Part shown: positions 42,934 through 61,111 of the stretch, one piece after another
How the letters are laid out: each line of letters begins with the position of its first letter
How positions within the stretch are numbered: the first letter of the stretch is position 1
Origin: Polychytrium aggregatum
Lineage: Eukaryota; Chytridiomycota; Chytridiomycetes; Polychytriales
Assembly (NCBI RefSeq): GCF_025602895.1
Contig: NW_026516255.1
Coordinates: 186,001 to 250,000, forward strand
Reading direction: 5' to 3'
DNA: 64,000 bases
Translations under genes and position numbers: made by a program
The notes under the pieces: generated by a model
Told to the model about the DNA's origin: nothing
Databases searched by the model: none
The model's input: only the letters and a program-made list of their open reading frames with translations

Positions 42934-45071
42934 ATGAAGCATATCAGATTGTATCCTTTGAGGTTCCGAGATCCGCAGGTATGCATGACCATGGATCCAG
43001 CACCACACCGCCCTTCGTCATGACACCTCGCGCGGTGCTAGTGCCGTCCTTGACCCTTGCTTTCTCCACCGCCTTTCACAGATCGAAAGCGAATGGATGG
43101 CCTTCTCGGCAGTGTCTTGGAGACGTTTTGCTCTCAACGACACCGTGGCGATTGCGTACATCATGTTTGTAGCCTTCAACTGGCTGGTCAGCCAGCCAGA
43201 CATCAGTGGTGAGTCGCTGCCGCTCGCTTGGGTTGATGCTGTGCTGTTTCCAGGGCCCGCAAACACAGCACCGCCGACGATGCTGAATGCATTTGGCTTG
43301 TACTCTGCCAGACTCTCCAGCTGTTTGCTGCCTGGTCTTGCAAGTCGGCTTGACCAAGATATACACTCAGAGTCCGAACTTTCGAGTTTGGATGTCCCAC
43401 ATCGGGCTCGTTGGGATCCTTGTCAGTCTGGCCTGGCAGACTGTTCGAACTTCGACCTACGTCAACACCCCAGCAACCGCTGGCATCATCATCAACCCGC
43501 ACCATGTCGCCATTGTGTTTTCCATGGCAAGCACATACCAGGGGCGAAGCTCATCGATCCACCTGACCATGGGTCTGTTTGTGCTGCTGTCGCCTCTGAT
43601 TTGGTATTTCACCAATCCGAATGTCTTCAGCAACATCCACGGATTCTCGGTCTTGCTCACGTACTGCAAGGTGGCCCTCACGGGCATGCTGGCGGCCTAT
43701 GCTGAGGTGAGGGTACAATGCCGACTCTTTGGCACGGCGCACTGGTGCCTGTGGTTGGTGCTGGCGTTCGATACTTTTCGCCGGCTCCCACACTCTTACG
43801 CATTCCCACGCACTCTCACGCATTCCCACGCACTCTCACGCATTCCAACGCACTCTCACGCATTCCCACGCACTCTCGCACACCATTCATCTTTCGTTTT
43901 TTTCCACTGAACCAACAACCCGCTTCTGCTTGGCAAACGGGTGCAGGACCTCAATCGCCGCGTGTCGTTCTACACTGCCAAGGAAATCATCAAGATGAAG
44001 GATGAACTCTCGCCTCCTCCAGCAGCAATCCTCAATGAGATTCCCTTCTACCTTGCGGACCGCAACATCGATACTCGGGAGTACATTCTGCCCATCGGCG
44101 ACATGGCATGCATCCAGAACCAGTCGTGGAAGCAAAGACTATGGGTCTACTGGCGGACCTTTGTGATGATGCGTTTCATGGACGATACGCTGGAGATGGA
44201 GTATCGAAGGTGAGATGTCGCAGCCCGTCTTCTCTTCCATCCCAGCCAGCCCCGAGAACCGCCTGTTCCGATCAACTGACGTGCTCTGCACTATCGCCCT
44301 TCCCCGGACACACTCGCCGTGGCCAGAATCATGACAAAGAGATCGGTGTATCTCTATGTGACCACGACCGTCATCAACGTCGTTGGAGCCATCACCACCA
44401 ATCTACTCTCGAGCTGGACACTGATCCAACAGGGAACTGCAACGAGCATCACCTTCTTGATCTACTTTCCAGTGGCCCTGATTGCACCAAAGCTGTTCCT
44501 GCTATCCTCCAAGATGCGCCGGGATCCCTGGGTGTGGCAGGCTGTGATCCTGACCAGCGCCGTCTTCAACATAGGCGGCTGGGTCCTGAACCATTTTCTC
44601 TTCATCAACAGCCAAGTTATCGACGATGCCACCTTCTTTCTCAGCATCAACTGTGTCGTCATTGCCACCTTTGCTGCTGGATCCCAGTCGGGCCTCCTGG
44701 CCATCTGCTACTATCCGATCCTGATCGTGGTGGTCATCTTCCATGTCTTTACGGGCATCTTTATAGCCACAAACACCATCTACAGCTACTTTGATGTGAC
44801 GGCCATCCCGGCGACCTGCGCTGCCGCCGCCATCATCTGCGTGACCAGTGAATTCGAGTCCCGCAAGCTGTACCTGCTGGCCAAATGGTCCGAGGAGCTG
44901 AATCTGGCTCGCTCGCCCGAAGGCGGCTTCAAGAGCCCAAACGCACAGCTCATGGCAACAATCTTCCGGTCCAAGCACCAGAAGGCCAAGTCCAACACAC
45001 TCAAGGCCCAAAAGAGCGGCACCAGTTCCGCCAGCTCCCAGACAACGATCATTGGGATGCCGGAGAGCTAG
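42934..45071 (+). CDS. Orphan polytopic membrane protein
   Basis: Five exons (42934-42978, 43082-43208, 43321-43706, 43947-44209, 44327-45071) give 521 residues. I do not recognise the family. About ten hydrophobic helices fall in two blocks: VAIAYIMFVAFNWLV, VCCLVLQVG, HIGLVGILVSLAW, MGLFVLLSPLIWYF and GFSVLLTYCKVALTGMLAAY; then, after a 90-residue soluble loop, SVYLYVTTTVINVVGAI, FLIYFPVALIAPKLFLL, VWQAVILTSAVFNIGGWVL, LLAICYYPILIVVVIFHVFT and IPATCAAAAIICVT. The last helix runs into SEFESRKLYLLAKWSEEL, a charged linker of the kind that joins membrane sensor modules to output domains, but only a Lys/Ser-rich tail follows. Exon 1 (15 residues) and the exon 3 start are inferred; an alternative acceptor at 43344 is in frame. 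Intron 3 holds a 20-bp minisatellite. Confidence 0.68.
43801..43877 (+). repeat. 20-bp tandem repeat in an intron of the membrane orphan
   Basis: Almost four copies of CATTCCCACGCACTCTCACG, one with a single change, within the intron 43707-43946. Confidence 0.94.
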
Positions 45072-47738
<2,667 letters not shown>

Positions 47739-48213
47739 AGCAAAGACATTCACCGGTTCCATGTACTCTTTCACCTTTTGGCGGTTGGAAATCTGCTGCC
47801 GTCATCGCCGACAGCAACGTGAATTATGGCGACGCCTATGCCCTTGCATCTCACTCCCCCCCCTCCTCCACTTGTGCTCACAGCAAGACGTTCGATCCAT
47901 CACGACCACCGACATGAACCCGGTGCATATCCAAATAGATCCCGTTTGCTCGCCACGCGAAACTGCCGGGAGAGCTCATCGAGGAAACGGTCGCATGGAC
48001 ATCGAGGGAGTGGAGGAGCTAAAGCCCGCTGCAATTCTATTCGAGATATCAAGGCGCGGCAGGCCCACAGCATCATGAGCAGGGTGGCTGTGCGGTCTGG
48101 GACCGAAGCAGCCCGGGGAAACAGCCAGCTAACGCACTGCCCCTTCTCCTCCATCTCAAGGCGACACAGTCCGGAGTAGTATTGCAGCCAGAATGGGGCA
48201 GTGAGGGAGGGGG
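47739..48213. other. Convergent gap between ferrochelatase and Hel2
   Basis: Nothing recognisable; 3' UTRs of both genes are expected here. Confidence 0.5.
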
Positions 48214-51200
48214 CTACAGCCCGACACGAAGCAAAACTTGCTTCTTCTTCCCCTGTCGCTTGCTTTTCGAGCGATCTTCGAGCTGAGAGTCCTCCTCAGG
48301 ATCGTCGTTGTCGGCAGAGCCTGCTGGTCCCCACGGGTTGGATGCTGGTGCGGGAGAAATGAGGCCATAGTTTTGCATCACCCGGGTGCCATGCGACCCG
48401 GTTCGCATGTACGCGCTCTTGGTCGAAGTCTTGGTCGGCGCCAAGGCTGGATACTCGTCCTGGGCGCTGGTGCCACGACCAAAAGCACCGCCTTTGACCC
48501 GAGGCTCCGAAATGATGGCCGAGAATGATGTCGATGCTGATGCTGATGCCGCAGGCCTGGGCGTTGGAGTGGTATTGGACGGCACGAACGTCTGTGGGCT
48601 TGGCGGGGTCGGAGGCTCGCGCATCCTGTTGATGGTGTCGCTGGCAATCCGGTCCCAGGCGCCATCGTCGAGCTCGACAGCAGGCTTGGCATATCCACGG
48701 CCGGCGCTGCTTGCCGCCCATCCAGCAGCATTCACGCGCTGCTTGTTAGAGGCGCTCTTGATCACAAGCACCTTGGAGCCGGAGGGCGACGGCGGGCTGG
48801 GAGATACGGACGAGCCAGCGGTCGCAAGCCCGTAGGGCGCCTTGTGCTTGGGCGTGGTGGACTCGCTGATGCGCCGCTGCTGCAGACGGGGAGGCAAATT
48901 AGGCAAGTAGCAGAGCGCAGGTGTCAGAGGTGGTAATCAACAGTGAGGTGCAATGAAGGATGACCAGCATGCCGTGGAGGGTGGTCAGGATGCCGTGGAG
49001 GGTGACCGGCATGCAACAATAAAAGGTCAACCTTGCAAGACAGCCACTGTACAACGACAGGAAAGCCGACACAGCCAGGCCACACTCGATGAACAGACAC
49101 ACTACGGTCGTCCGGGCATGCTTTGACCTGCCTGCCTACCTTGATCTTCCAGTCGTTGAGGGCAAAGAGCATCTCCTCGCGCTTCGTGATGGATCCAGGA
49201 CGGCCAAGACCATCTGCAGGCGCCGTTTCGGCCAGCTTTGTCCAGATGCGGGCGGCTTCGTGTTCGGCGTGATGCGTCTGCTTTCCGGCAGTCTTGCCCA
49301 ATGTGGCCAAGTGAAGGAACCGCTCCAAGAGCTCAGCAGCCTGCATCTCGCCAGAGCGGAATTGCGCCAGCATTGCCTTGAACTGGTTGAAGCGCGGGAG
49401 ATCCGAGCCAAAGAGCTGCTGGAGCTTTGGGATCAACTCGGGATCACCTTCCGCCGACCTGGACGATGCGGCGGCGGCGGCGGCGTTGGGGTTAGCATAG
49501 CTTGGTCCGCTCGGCGTTCGTTGAGAGCTCGACGATCCAGAGGCCGCGCTCGAGAGCGACGGGAAGTCTTCGGTCGAGCGCAGGTTGCTCCGGGCTTTCG
49601 ATTTGGCAATCCATTCGGCAGGGGCCGCTGGGGTGGGAGTGGGTGGAGCCTCAACGACTGCAGCAGGCTCCGCCGGGGTGAGCTGAGAGCCGAATCCAGG
49701 GGGTGGTCGAATCCGTCCGCCAGGAACCGTGTTTGTCGATGGCGATGGCGTAGGTGAGTCCTGCGAGTGAGTCGAAACACTGTTGCTAGGCTGATCGGCC
49801 ACGGGAGATGGGGTTGCAGGAGCCTTGCCCTTGCCACGGCCACGGGAGTTGGAGCCTGCCCCAGAATCCCGGTGGCCGTGGTCGCCGCCCCTTGCATGGC
49901 GCTCACGCGAGGCGCTGCCGCTGTAGGAGAAGTTGAGTTCGATGTTGGGGCGGCCCTTGCCGGAGCGCTTGCCGGGATGGGCTTCCATCTGGAGGTTTGT
50001 CGGCAGAGATTAAGACCGGCGATTTCGGCAGGTGGACGGCAGCGAGCAACGATGCCATCGTGCAGTGATAGGAGAATAAGCACAAGGAATGGCGCGGGTT
50101 AGCGAGTGTGCGGCAGATAGTTCGGAGGGGTGGGTGGGTGATCAATTGACGAGAGCGACGGATTGAATCGCCCACAAGGGTGACATGGTCGAGAAACGAC
50201 AAAGCCGATGCAAGGCAATAATGATGTGATGGTGTGGAGCCGAACTCTGACGCACAAGCGCATCCAAGACAATCAGGAAAGCTAAAGGTCACACGCGACT
50301 GACCTCGTGCGCGAGCAAGTCAATGTCAGTGGCAAAAACGATAAACTTCTTCTCCAAGCACTCGGGCTCCTTGCACCAGAAGTGATCAGAGTGGAAATGG
50401 TTCTCCTGCAGAGCAGGGAAGAGAGAAGGTATCGTGTCAACTGGTGTATCATACGACACCCACATCTCGGGCGACAAGAGCATGGTCTCTCCCTGCATGC
50501 GATGCATCTGCATTTCGCGGTCGGACTGGGGGGGAGAGGACGTACCAGCGATTCGTAGTTGGCATAATATTGGTTGCGAATGCCGGCTCGCACGCACAGG
50601 AAGCACTGTTCGTGATCTTTCTTGCAGTGCTCAAAGAGTTCATCTTGACCATAGAACGAGAGGCTGCAGAAGCCGCACTCGGGATGCCCGCGGAAGGACC
50701 GGTCCTCTGGATCACCTTCGCTGTAGTGGCGATTGAGCGTGGCGTTCGTGAAGAGCGTGTGCTCGTGAGTGAAGACCTTCTTGTGGCGGGTGCAGAGGTC
50801 GCTGCGGAAAACAGAGCAGTGGAGTGAGTTTATGCGGGCTGCAATGTCCATGTGCCTCTGAGGGTGGAAGACGCTCCGGTTTGACGGAGAGAGGCAGCCA
50901 AATCCGGCCATGGTGCAGTGATATCACGACGGCCAGCGCCACGGGCAGACACTCACCACATCTTCATTTTGTGGACATGCTTGACGTGGTTCTTGAGCTC
51001 AGCCCACCCGCCCGGACATGCAACCTCGCAGTCGGGATCCGGACAGTTGAATCGTAGCAAAATCATTGCTTCTTCGTAGCTCTCGTCGCTGTCAAAGTAT
51101 ATTGCTGTCCGTTTGTCGTGATGAGGAAGTCGCGCGAGATTGAACGACGAAAAGGGAGCTTCTCTATCCTTGGTGAAGACGACGTCTTTGAGCTCGCTCT

Positions 51201-52066
51201 ATGTACCGAGTTCACACAGAGAAGCAAGTGCCACGGGTCAGTCGTGAAAGACGATTGTTGGGAAACACGGAGACTTGCCGCACGAGAGCTTTCGCACTGC
51301 AGCCAGACATCCGCACGCACTTTGATGCATCTCTACCGGGAGACGACGGACGGGTCCGATATGATGGCGGATGGATCTGGCGTGGCAACGGGTGCCATCC
51401 AGCCTGCGCATCACACGGCATCGGCTCCACTCTGTGCTTGAGCACCCGTTCCAGCAGCGATGGGGCAATATGGCACACGGCGCTCACCTTACAGTACGAG
51501 CACGAGTTGATCTTGTAGAGGGCACGGAGGCGGAGCGAGCACATGTGGCAGACTCGATGGTTGCACTCGCCAACGGCATACCACGAGATGGGATCGGCGC
51601 AGATGATGCACAGCTCCTCCTCCGAGTCTGATTCCGAGCTGCTGTCCGAGTCGTCTTCGGGTACAGGCACAGGGGGAGGGGCAGCAGCAGCCCTGGCATT
51701 GTTCCGGGACCGGCCCTGGTTGGCGGGACTGCTGTCTGCAGCCGCCTCCGGGGGTTTTCCACCCCGCTGGTTGCGGCGGTTATGTTGGTGACGACTTTGG
51801 TTTTGAGACTGGGACTGGGACTGGGATTGGTTCTGGCGTGGGCCACCTTTGGCCAGAGTCAAGGCGGCCAGGTCGACCGCTGCTTCTGACGAGGCGTCGG
51901 GGGAGGACTGGGCCGGGGGCGAGGCGGGCGGGAGCTGCGAGGCAGAGGACGAATCGGCCCCGGCAGAGAGCGGGCTCTGGCCCTTCTGCTGCTGGCGCTG
52001 CTGGCTGTTGAACTCGGAAAGCGAGACAAACTTCTTTTTCTGCTGACGCTTGGGATGCTCGGACAT
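48214..52066 (-). CDS. HEL2: Hel2 / ZNF598 E3 ubiquitin ligase of ribosome quality control
   Basis: Six exons on the minus strand (52066-51488, 51198-50957, 50801-50546, 50405-50304, 49988-49140, 48879-48214) give 897 residues, close to human ZNF598. After a Gln/Ser-rich N terminus (SQSQSQSQNQ) an acidic Ser stretch leads to a RING-type finger at about 152-193: CIICADPISWYAVGECNHRV, then CHMC and CSYC. A run of C2H2-type fingers follows: CPDPDCEVACPGGWAELKNH, CDLCTRHKK, the family signature YSEGDPEDRSFRGHPECGFC, CKKDHEQCFLC, and HFWCKEPECLEKKF. A conserved IELNFSY precedes a long disordered C-terminal half. The enzyme recognises collided ribosomes and ubiquitinates small-subunit proteins. A near-21-bp duplication lies in the last intron. 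Confidence 0.94.
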
Positions 52067-53412
52067 GGCGCTGTAAATAATTGAAGGCGAATCGGGGAAT
52101 GCGATGCAGGAGGCGATGTTGGCAGTGGCAAACAAAGTTGAGGTGCTGGACGACCGTGAGTGGGTGTGAATCAGATGCTGAGGAGATCCGGTAGGCGATC
52201 GGAAAGCTTGGGACTACAAAGTATCTAGAGATTCAATCGAGAGCGAGAAGAGCGATTAGCCATGGACTACCCGGCTCCGAGCGTGTCTGAGGGACGAAGG
52301 GGGTCTGCAAGGTGCCATGAACCAGCAGAGCGTCGCCGGGCTGCAGCCAGCCCATCCCGAGCAGCCGGGAGAAGGGAGGAAAGAGGGGCGAGATTGTCTC
52401 ATCACAGGATAGGCTCGCCAGTCCAGAGAGGGTGCATCATCGTGTGTTCATGAAAAAGTCACCGCCTCTGGTAGGCAGGGGCTTGCCAGAGTGCCGACGC
52501 AAGCGACGATGCAAGTGGCGATGGACAGAAGGGCGGGATGTGGAGCCCGGAAACGAAACTGGCCAGACATTGACGGCTGTCGCTCGCAGTGACACCTGGG
52601 CAGCGTGAGGAGGTGCAGGAGCAGCGACAGGAAAGCAGAGGGCTTACAAGTGACAGAGCAGCGAGACAGGCGAATGGGGAGGTGGGGGCAGTGGAGCCAG
52701 CCGATGCAGCGGCTTTATACTCAAGAAAAGTCTCTCGTGCGCTCAGCAGGCACGATCGGTGGCAGCGAGGGCGGGAGAGGCGAGAGCGACCGAGAAACTC
52801 CCAGCGAGACCCTCCAAAGCAGCAACGGGGCCGAGACGGCGCAGGACGGCAACGGACCTGGGAGAGAACGCAGGCTTGGGACAGCGCGGTGGCCCAGTCT
52901 GAAGGAGCAGCTGGAATCGGTTGCGGGGAAGGTGCTCGGTGAGGCGATGCTTGCGGAAGGTGCTTGAAGGAAGTCTTGACGGCGGTCTTGGCGAGGTCTT
53001 GTCGGCGGCGCTGTCGGCGGTGGGGTCGTTCAGACAGTCGTTAAGGCGGTCGTTAAAGCGGTTGGTGATCGTGCGGGTGTGGAGACGAGCGATGGTCGCG
53101 GGGCCGAGGACGGGTGGCCGCCAATGCATTACGAAGAAAAAAAAGGGCCAAGGGCGCCCAATGGCGACGCGCGGCCGTTGCGGGCGATTCCGCACGGGTA
53201 CTTCCCACCCGCCCCGACGGCGATGCCGTGCAGTGCGCATGTCCTGCGCTGCGGTGCCGCCCAGTGCCGATGCCCTCCGTTGCAGCTCTCCATCGGCACA
53301 GGTGTTAATCCGTACAGCGTATATTCTTTGCGGCTCCAGCATCTATATCGCATCCGCACCCTTCCATCCCATCCATCCATCCCATCCCGCACTGGCACCA
53401 GCAGCACCCATC
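52067..53412. other. Hel2 upstream region and Pmr1 3' side
   Basis: No gene is supported over about 1.3 kb. The sequence is purine-rich on the plus strand (GAGGGCGGGAGAGG and similar) and should hold the Hel2 promoter. ATCC repeats (CATCCATCCATCCCATCCC) occur near 53366-53388 next to the Pmr1 stop codon. Confidence 0.5.
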
Positions 53413-58916
<5,504 letters not shown>

Positions 58917-59692
58917 AATGGCGGCGTCCCGGAGCGACGCCGATTGAAGCCGGGAAAGGAAAAAAGCCGAAGCGGTGGTGGGCGAGTCAGTGGGAGCCGG
59001 TGGGGAGTCGGTGGGGAGTCAGGAGGAGACCTTGACAGACTCGGATGGCGATGGAGACAGAAGTTAATGGAGGCGTGGATGTAGCCACAGATGCAGGGCA
59101 GCAGAGGGAGCCACAGCAGGGAAACGAAGGATCCCAGAGGGGATGCGGGCAGCAGCAGCAGCAGCAGCGTCGAGGCCGATGGGGGGGGGGCAGATGCAGG
59201 ACAGAGGCAGGACAGAGGCAGGACGGGCTGGTGCGGTGAGGGTTGCAGCACGGCGCCGAGCAGGTTTGGTGCGATCGTGCGCGCCGAGTTTGGAACAAGC
59301 GACGGCCGCGGCGTGCGGTGCCGGCGAATGGGGCCGATGGCGAAGGGCGACGACGAGCGATGCGAAGGGTGATGTAATGAGCGATGTAATGAGCGATGCG
59401 ATGGGCGATGTGATAAACAGCATATCATGGGCGATGCAGTCGTTCGCACGGGCTGTCCCGTACCATTCGCCATGCAAACCGATGCAGGACACTATCCACG
59501 TTTTTGAATCGATGAACACGAATTGGGTAGTCTCGTTTCATTCTATACGAGCTCTATGCTATCCCTGCCATCGCCGTACCGCCGCCCTGCTGCTGTCCAC
59601 ATTCGAATCTATCGTCAACATATCATAAGTGTGCCAAAAAATAATAAAGAAACAAAGCGCCAGCGACCCAAGCTGTCGACATGCTGCTCCTG
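58917..59692. other. Pmr1 upstream region
   Basis: No gene is supported. It holds a (GCA)6 run near 59152-59170, a G-run at 59179-59187, and an imperfect GAGCGATGTAAT repeat at about 59357-59412. Confidence 0.5.
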
Positions 59693-60403
59693 CTACAGGG
59701 GGCAGTGGAGCGCTTCGTCGCGTACTTCTCTCTCTATGCGGTGAAACTGCTCAATCGATCTCTCCCACTCGGCCAAGGTGTCGGACAGCAGGGACCAACG
59801 CCGGTGAAACGGTGCTCGTGCAAAAACCTGCAGAACGTGCTCGATCAGCCCATCCAGCTCTTTCCCGAGCACCTCCCACGACCGCGAGGTCTTGAAGGGC
59901 GTGATGAGATAGTAGAACCGAGACACGACAGCGAACAGAGCCTCCTCTGGATCGGGGCTCTTGCTCTTCAGGCTCTCAAGACGGGTCTCGAATTCGTAAA
60001 AGGCCGATATCCCGAGCTTCTTGTTCTCGAACACGTCCAGGAGCAGCTCGTTGATGAGGACCTCGAGCCGGCTGAGGGTTGTGAACAGGACGTTGTACTG
60101 CTCCCGCAGCCGAACCAGGGCCTCGGCCGTCATACCGGCATTGTCGGGCCGCAGCCGCTGAATATCCATTTCCAGGAACCACAGCCGGGTGCCAATGTCG
60201 TTGGAGATACCGCCGATGGCCAGGGCAGTGAAATGGTTGTAGTCATGGATTCGACGGAGCATGCCTTCCATGCTGGCATCAGCGTCCTCAACCTGCGCCA
60301 GTGTTGACTCCATCACGTCAACGACAACGTTGAGCACCATGCTCGAGAAGCTCTCGGGGATGATCTCGGAGGAGAGATCGAAACGTTCTGTCGCGGTGTT
60401 CAT
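59693..60403 (-). CDS. Orphan helical protein
   Basis: A single uninterrupted frame of 236 residues with ATG at 60403 and stop at 59693. I do not recognise a family. The sequence is almost wholly predicted helix by composition, with heptad-like leucine spacing (EMDIQRLRPDN, LREQYNVLFTTLSRLEVLINELLLDVFENKK, FETRLESLKSK) and a conserved-looking aromatic patch (ALFAVVSRFYYLITPF, SWEVLGKELDGLIEHVLQVF, RRWSLLSDTLAEWERSIEQF). No signal peptide or membrane helix. Codon usage looks like neighbouring real exons and the frame is rich in charged residues, so I take it as genuine. It may be part of a protein complex such as a tether or kinetochore assembly, but nothing shows which. Confidence 0.7.
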   Translation of the reverse strand: MNTATERFDLSSEIIPESFSSMVLNVVVDVMESTLAQVEDADASMEGMLRRIHDYNHFTALAIGGISNDIGTRLWFLEMDIQRLRPDNAGMTAEALVRLREQYNVLFTTLSRLEVLINELLLDVFENKKLGISAFYEFETRLESLKSKSPDPEEALFAVVSRFYYLITPFKTSRSWEVLGKELDGLIEHVLQVFARAPFHRRWSLLSDTLAEWERSIEQFHRIEREVRDEALHCPL

Positions 60404-61111
60404 TGGAAGACGGAGGGCGGGTTGGCGCTGGGGTTGGGTGTAGGCAAAGTGCTTTGATTAGCGAGCTTTCTCGGAACACTGGATCGATGTTTGCGAGCGT
60501 GCCGGTGATATCGAGCAGGGCCAAGATGCCAAGCCGCAGAGTCAGACGCAGATGCAGAAACAGGCATCGGGATGAACGACGTGCATCCCTCCAAAGCCCG
60601 CTCGGTCGATCGATCGGCTGGGCGGGTGGGTACAGTGGGAATGTCGCCGAAGGCCTGATTGCATTGCGCGCTGAACCGGGCTGTCCCGCCATTGTCAGGG
60701 CGGGGTTTTTGCCTCAGACTGGTCCCTGAATCGCTGGCGCCAGCCCAGGGCCGACCCTGCGGACTGGGAGATTGCCTGTTGGACAAAACGATGGATCCAC
60801 TATTTCGCTCGACCAAGATGTGCCCTGCCAGTCAGTGAAGTCAGTCAAGTCAGTGAGCGAACAGATGTATTTGGGCGAGCAAGTCGCGGAGAGTCAAGAA
60901 AGTGACATTGGTTTCCACCCGGCAAAGAAAGTGCGTGGGCATACAGGCGAGCGACCCGAAGGAGCAAAGGGAATGGGAAAGAGGGAGGGAAGAGGAGGAA
61001 GGAGGAGGACGAGAAGGAAGAAGGAGAGCCCCGTGGGATCATCATCGGGCGAGGGGCGGATGACCAACCGGCCGCGGCCATTTTTGAGTTATTCGTCTGG
61101 GCCAGCTCCGC
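60404..61111. other. Gap between helical orphan start and dynein IC end
   Basis: No gene is supported. A short CAGTGAAGTCAGTCAAGT repeat lies near 60832-60856 and a purine-rich stretch (GGAGGAAGGAGGAGG) near 60987-61024. Confidence 0.5.
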
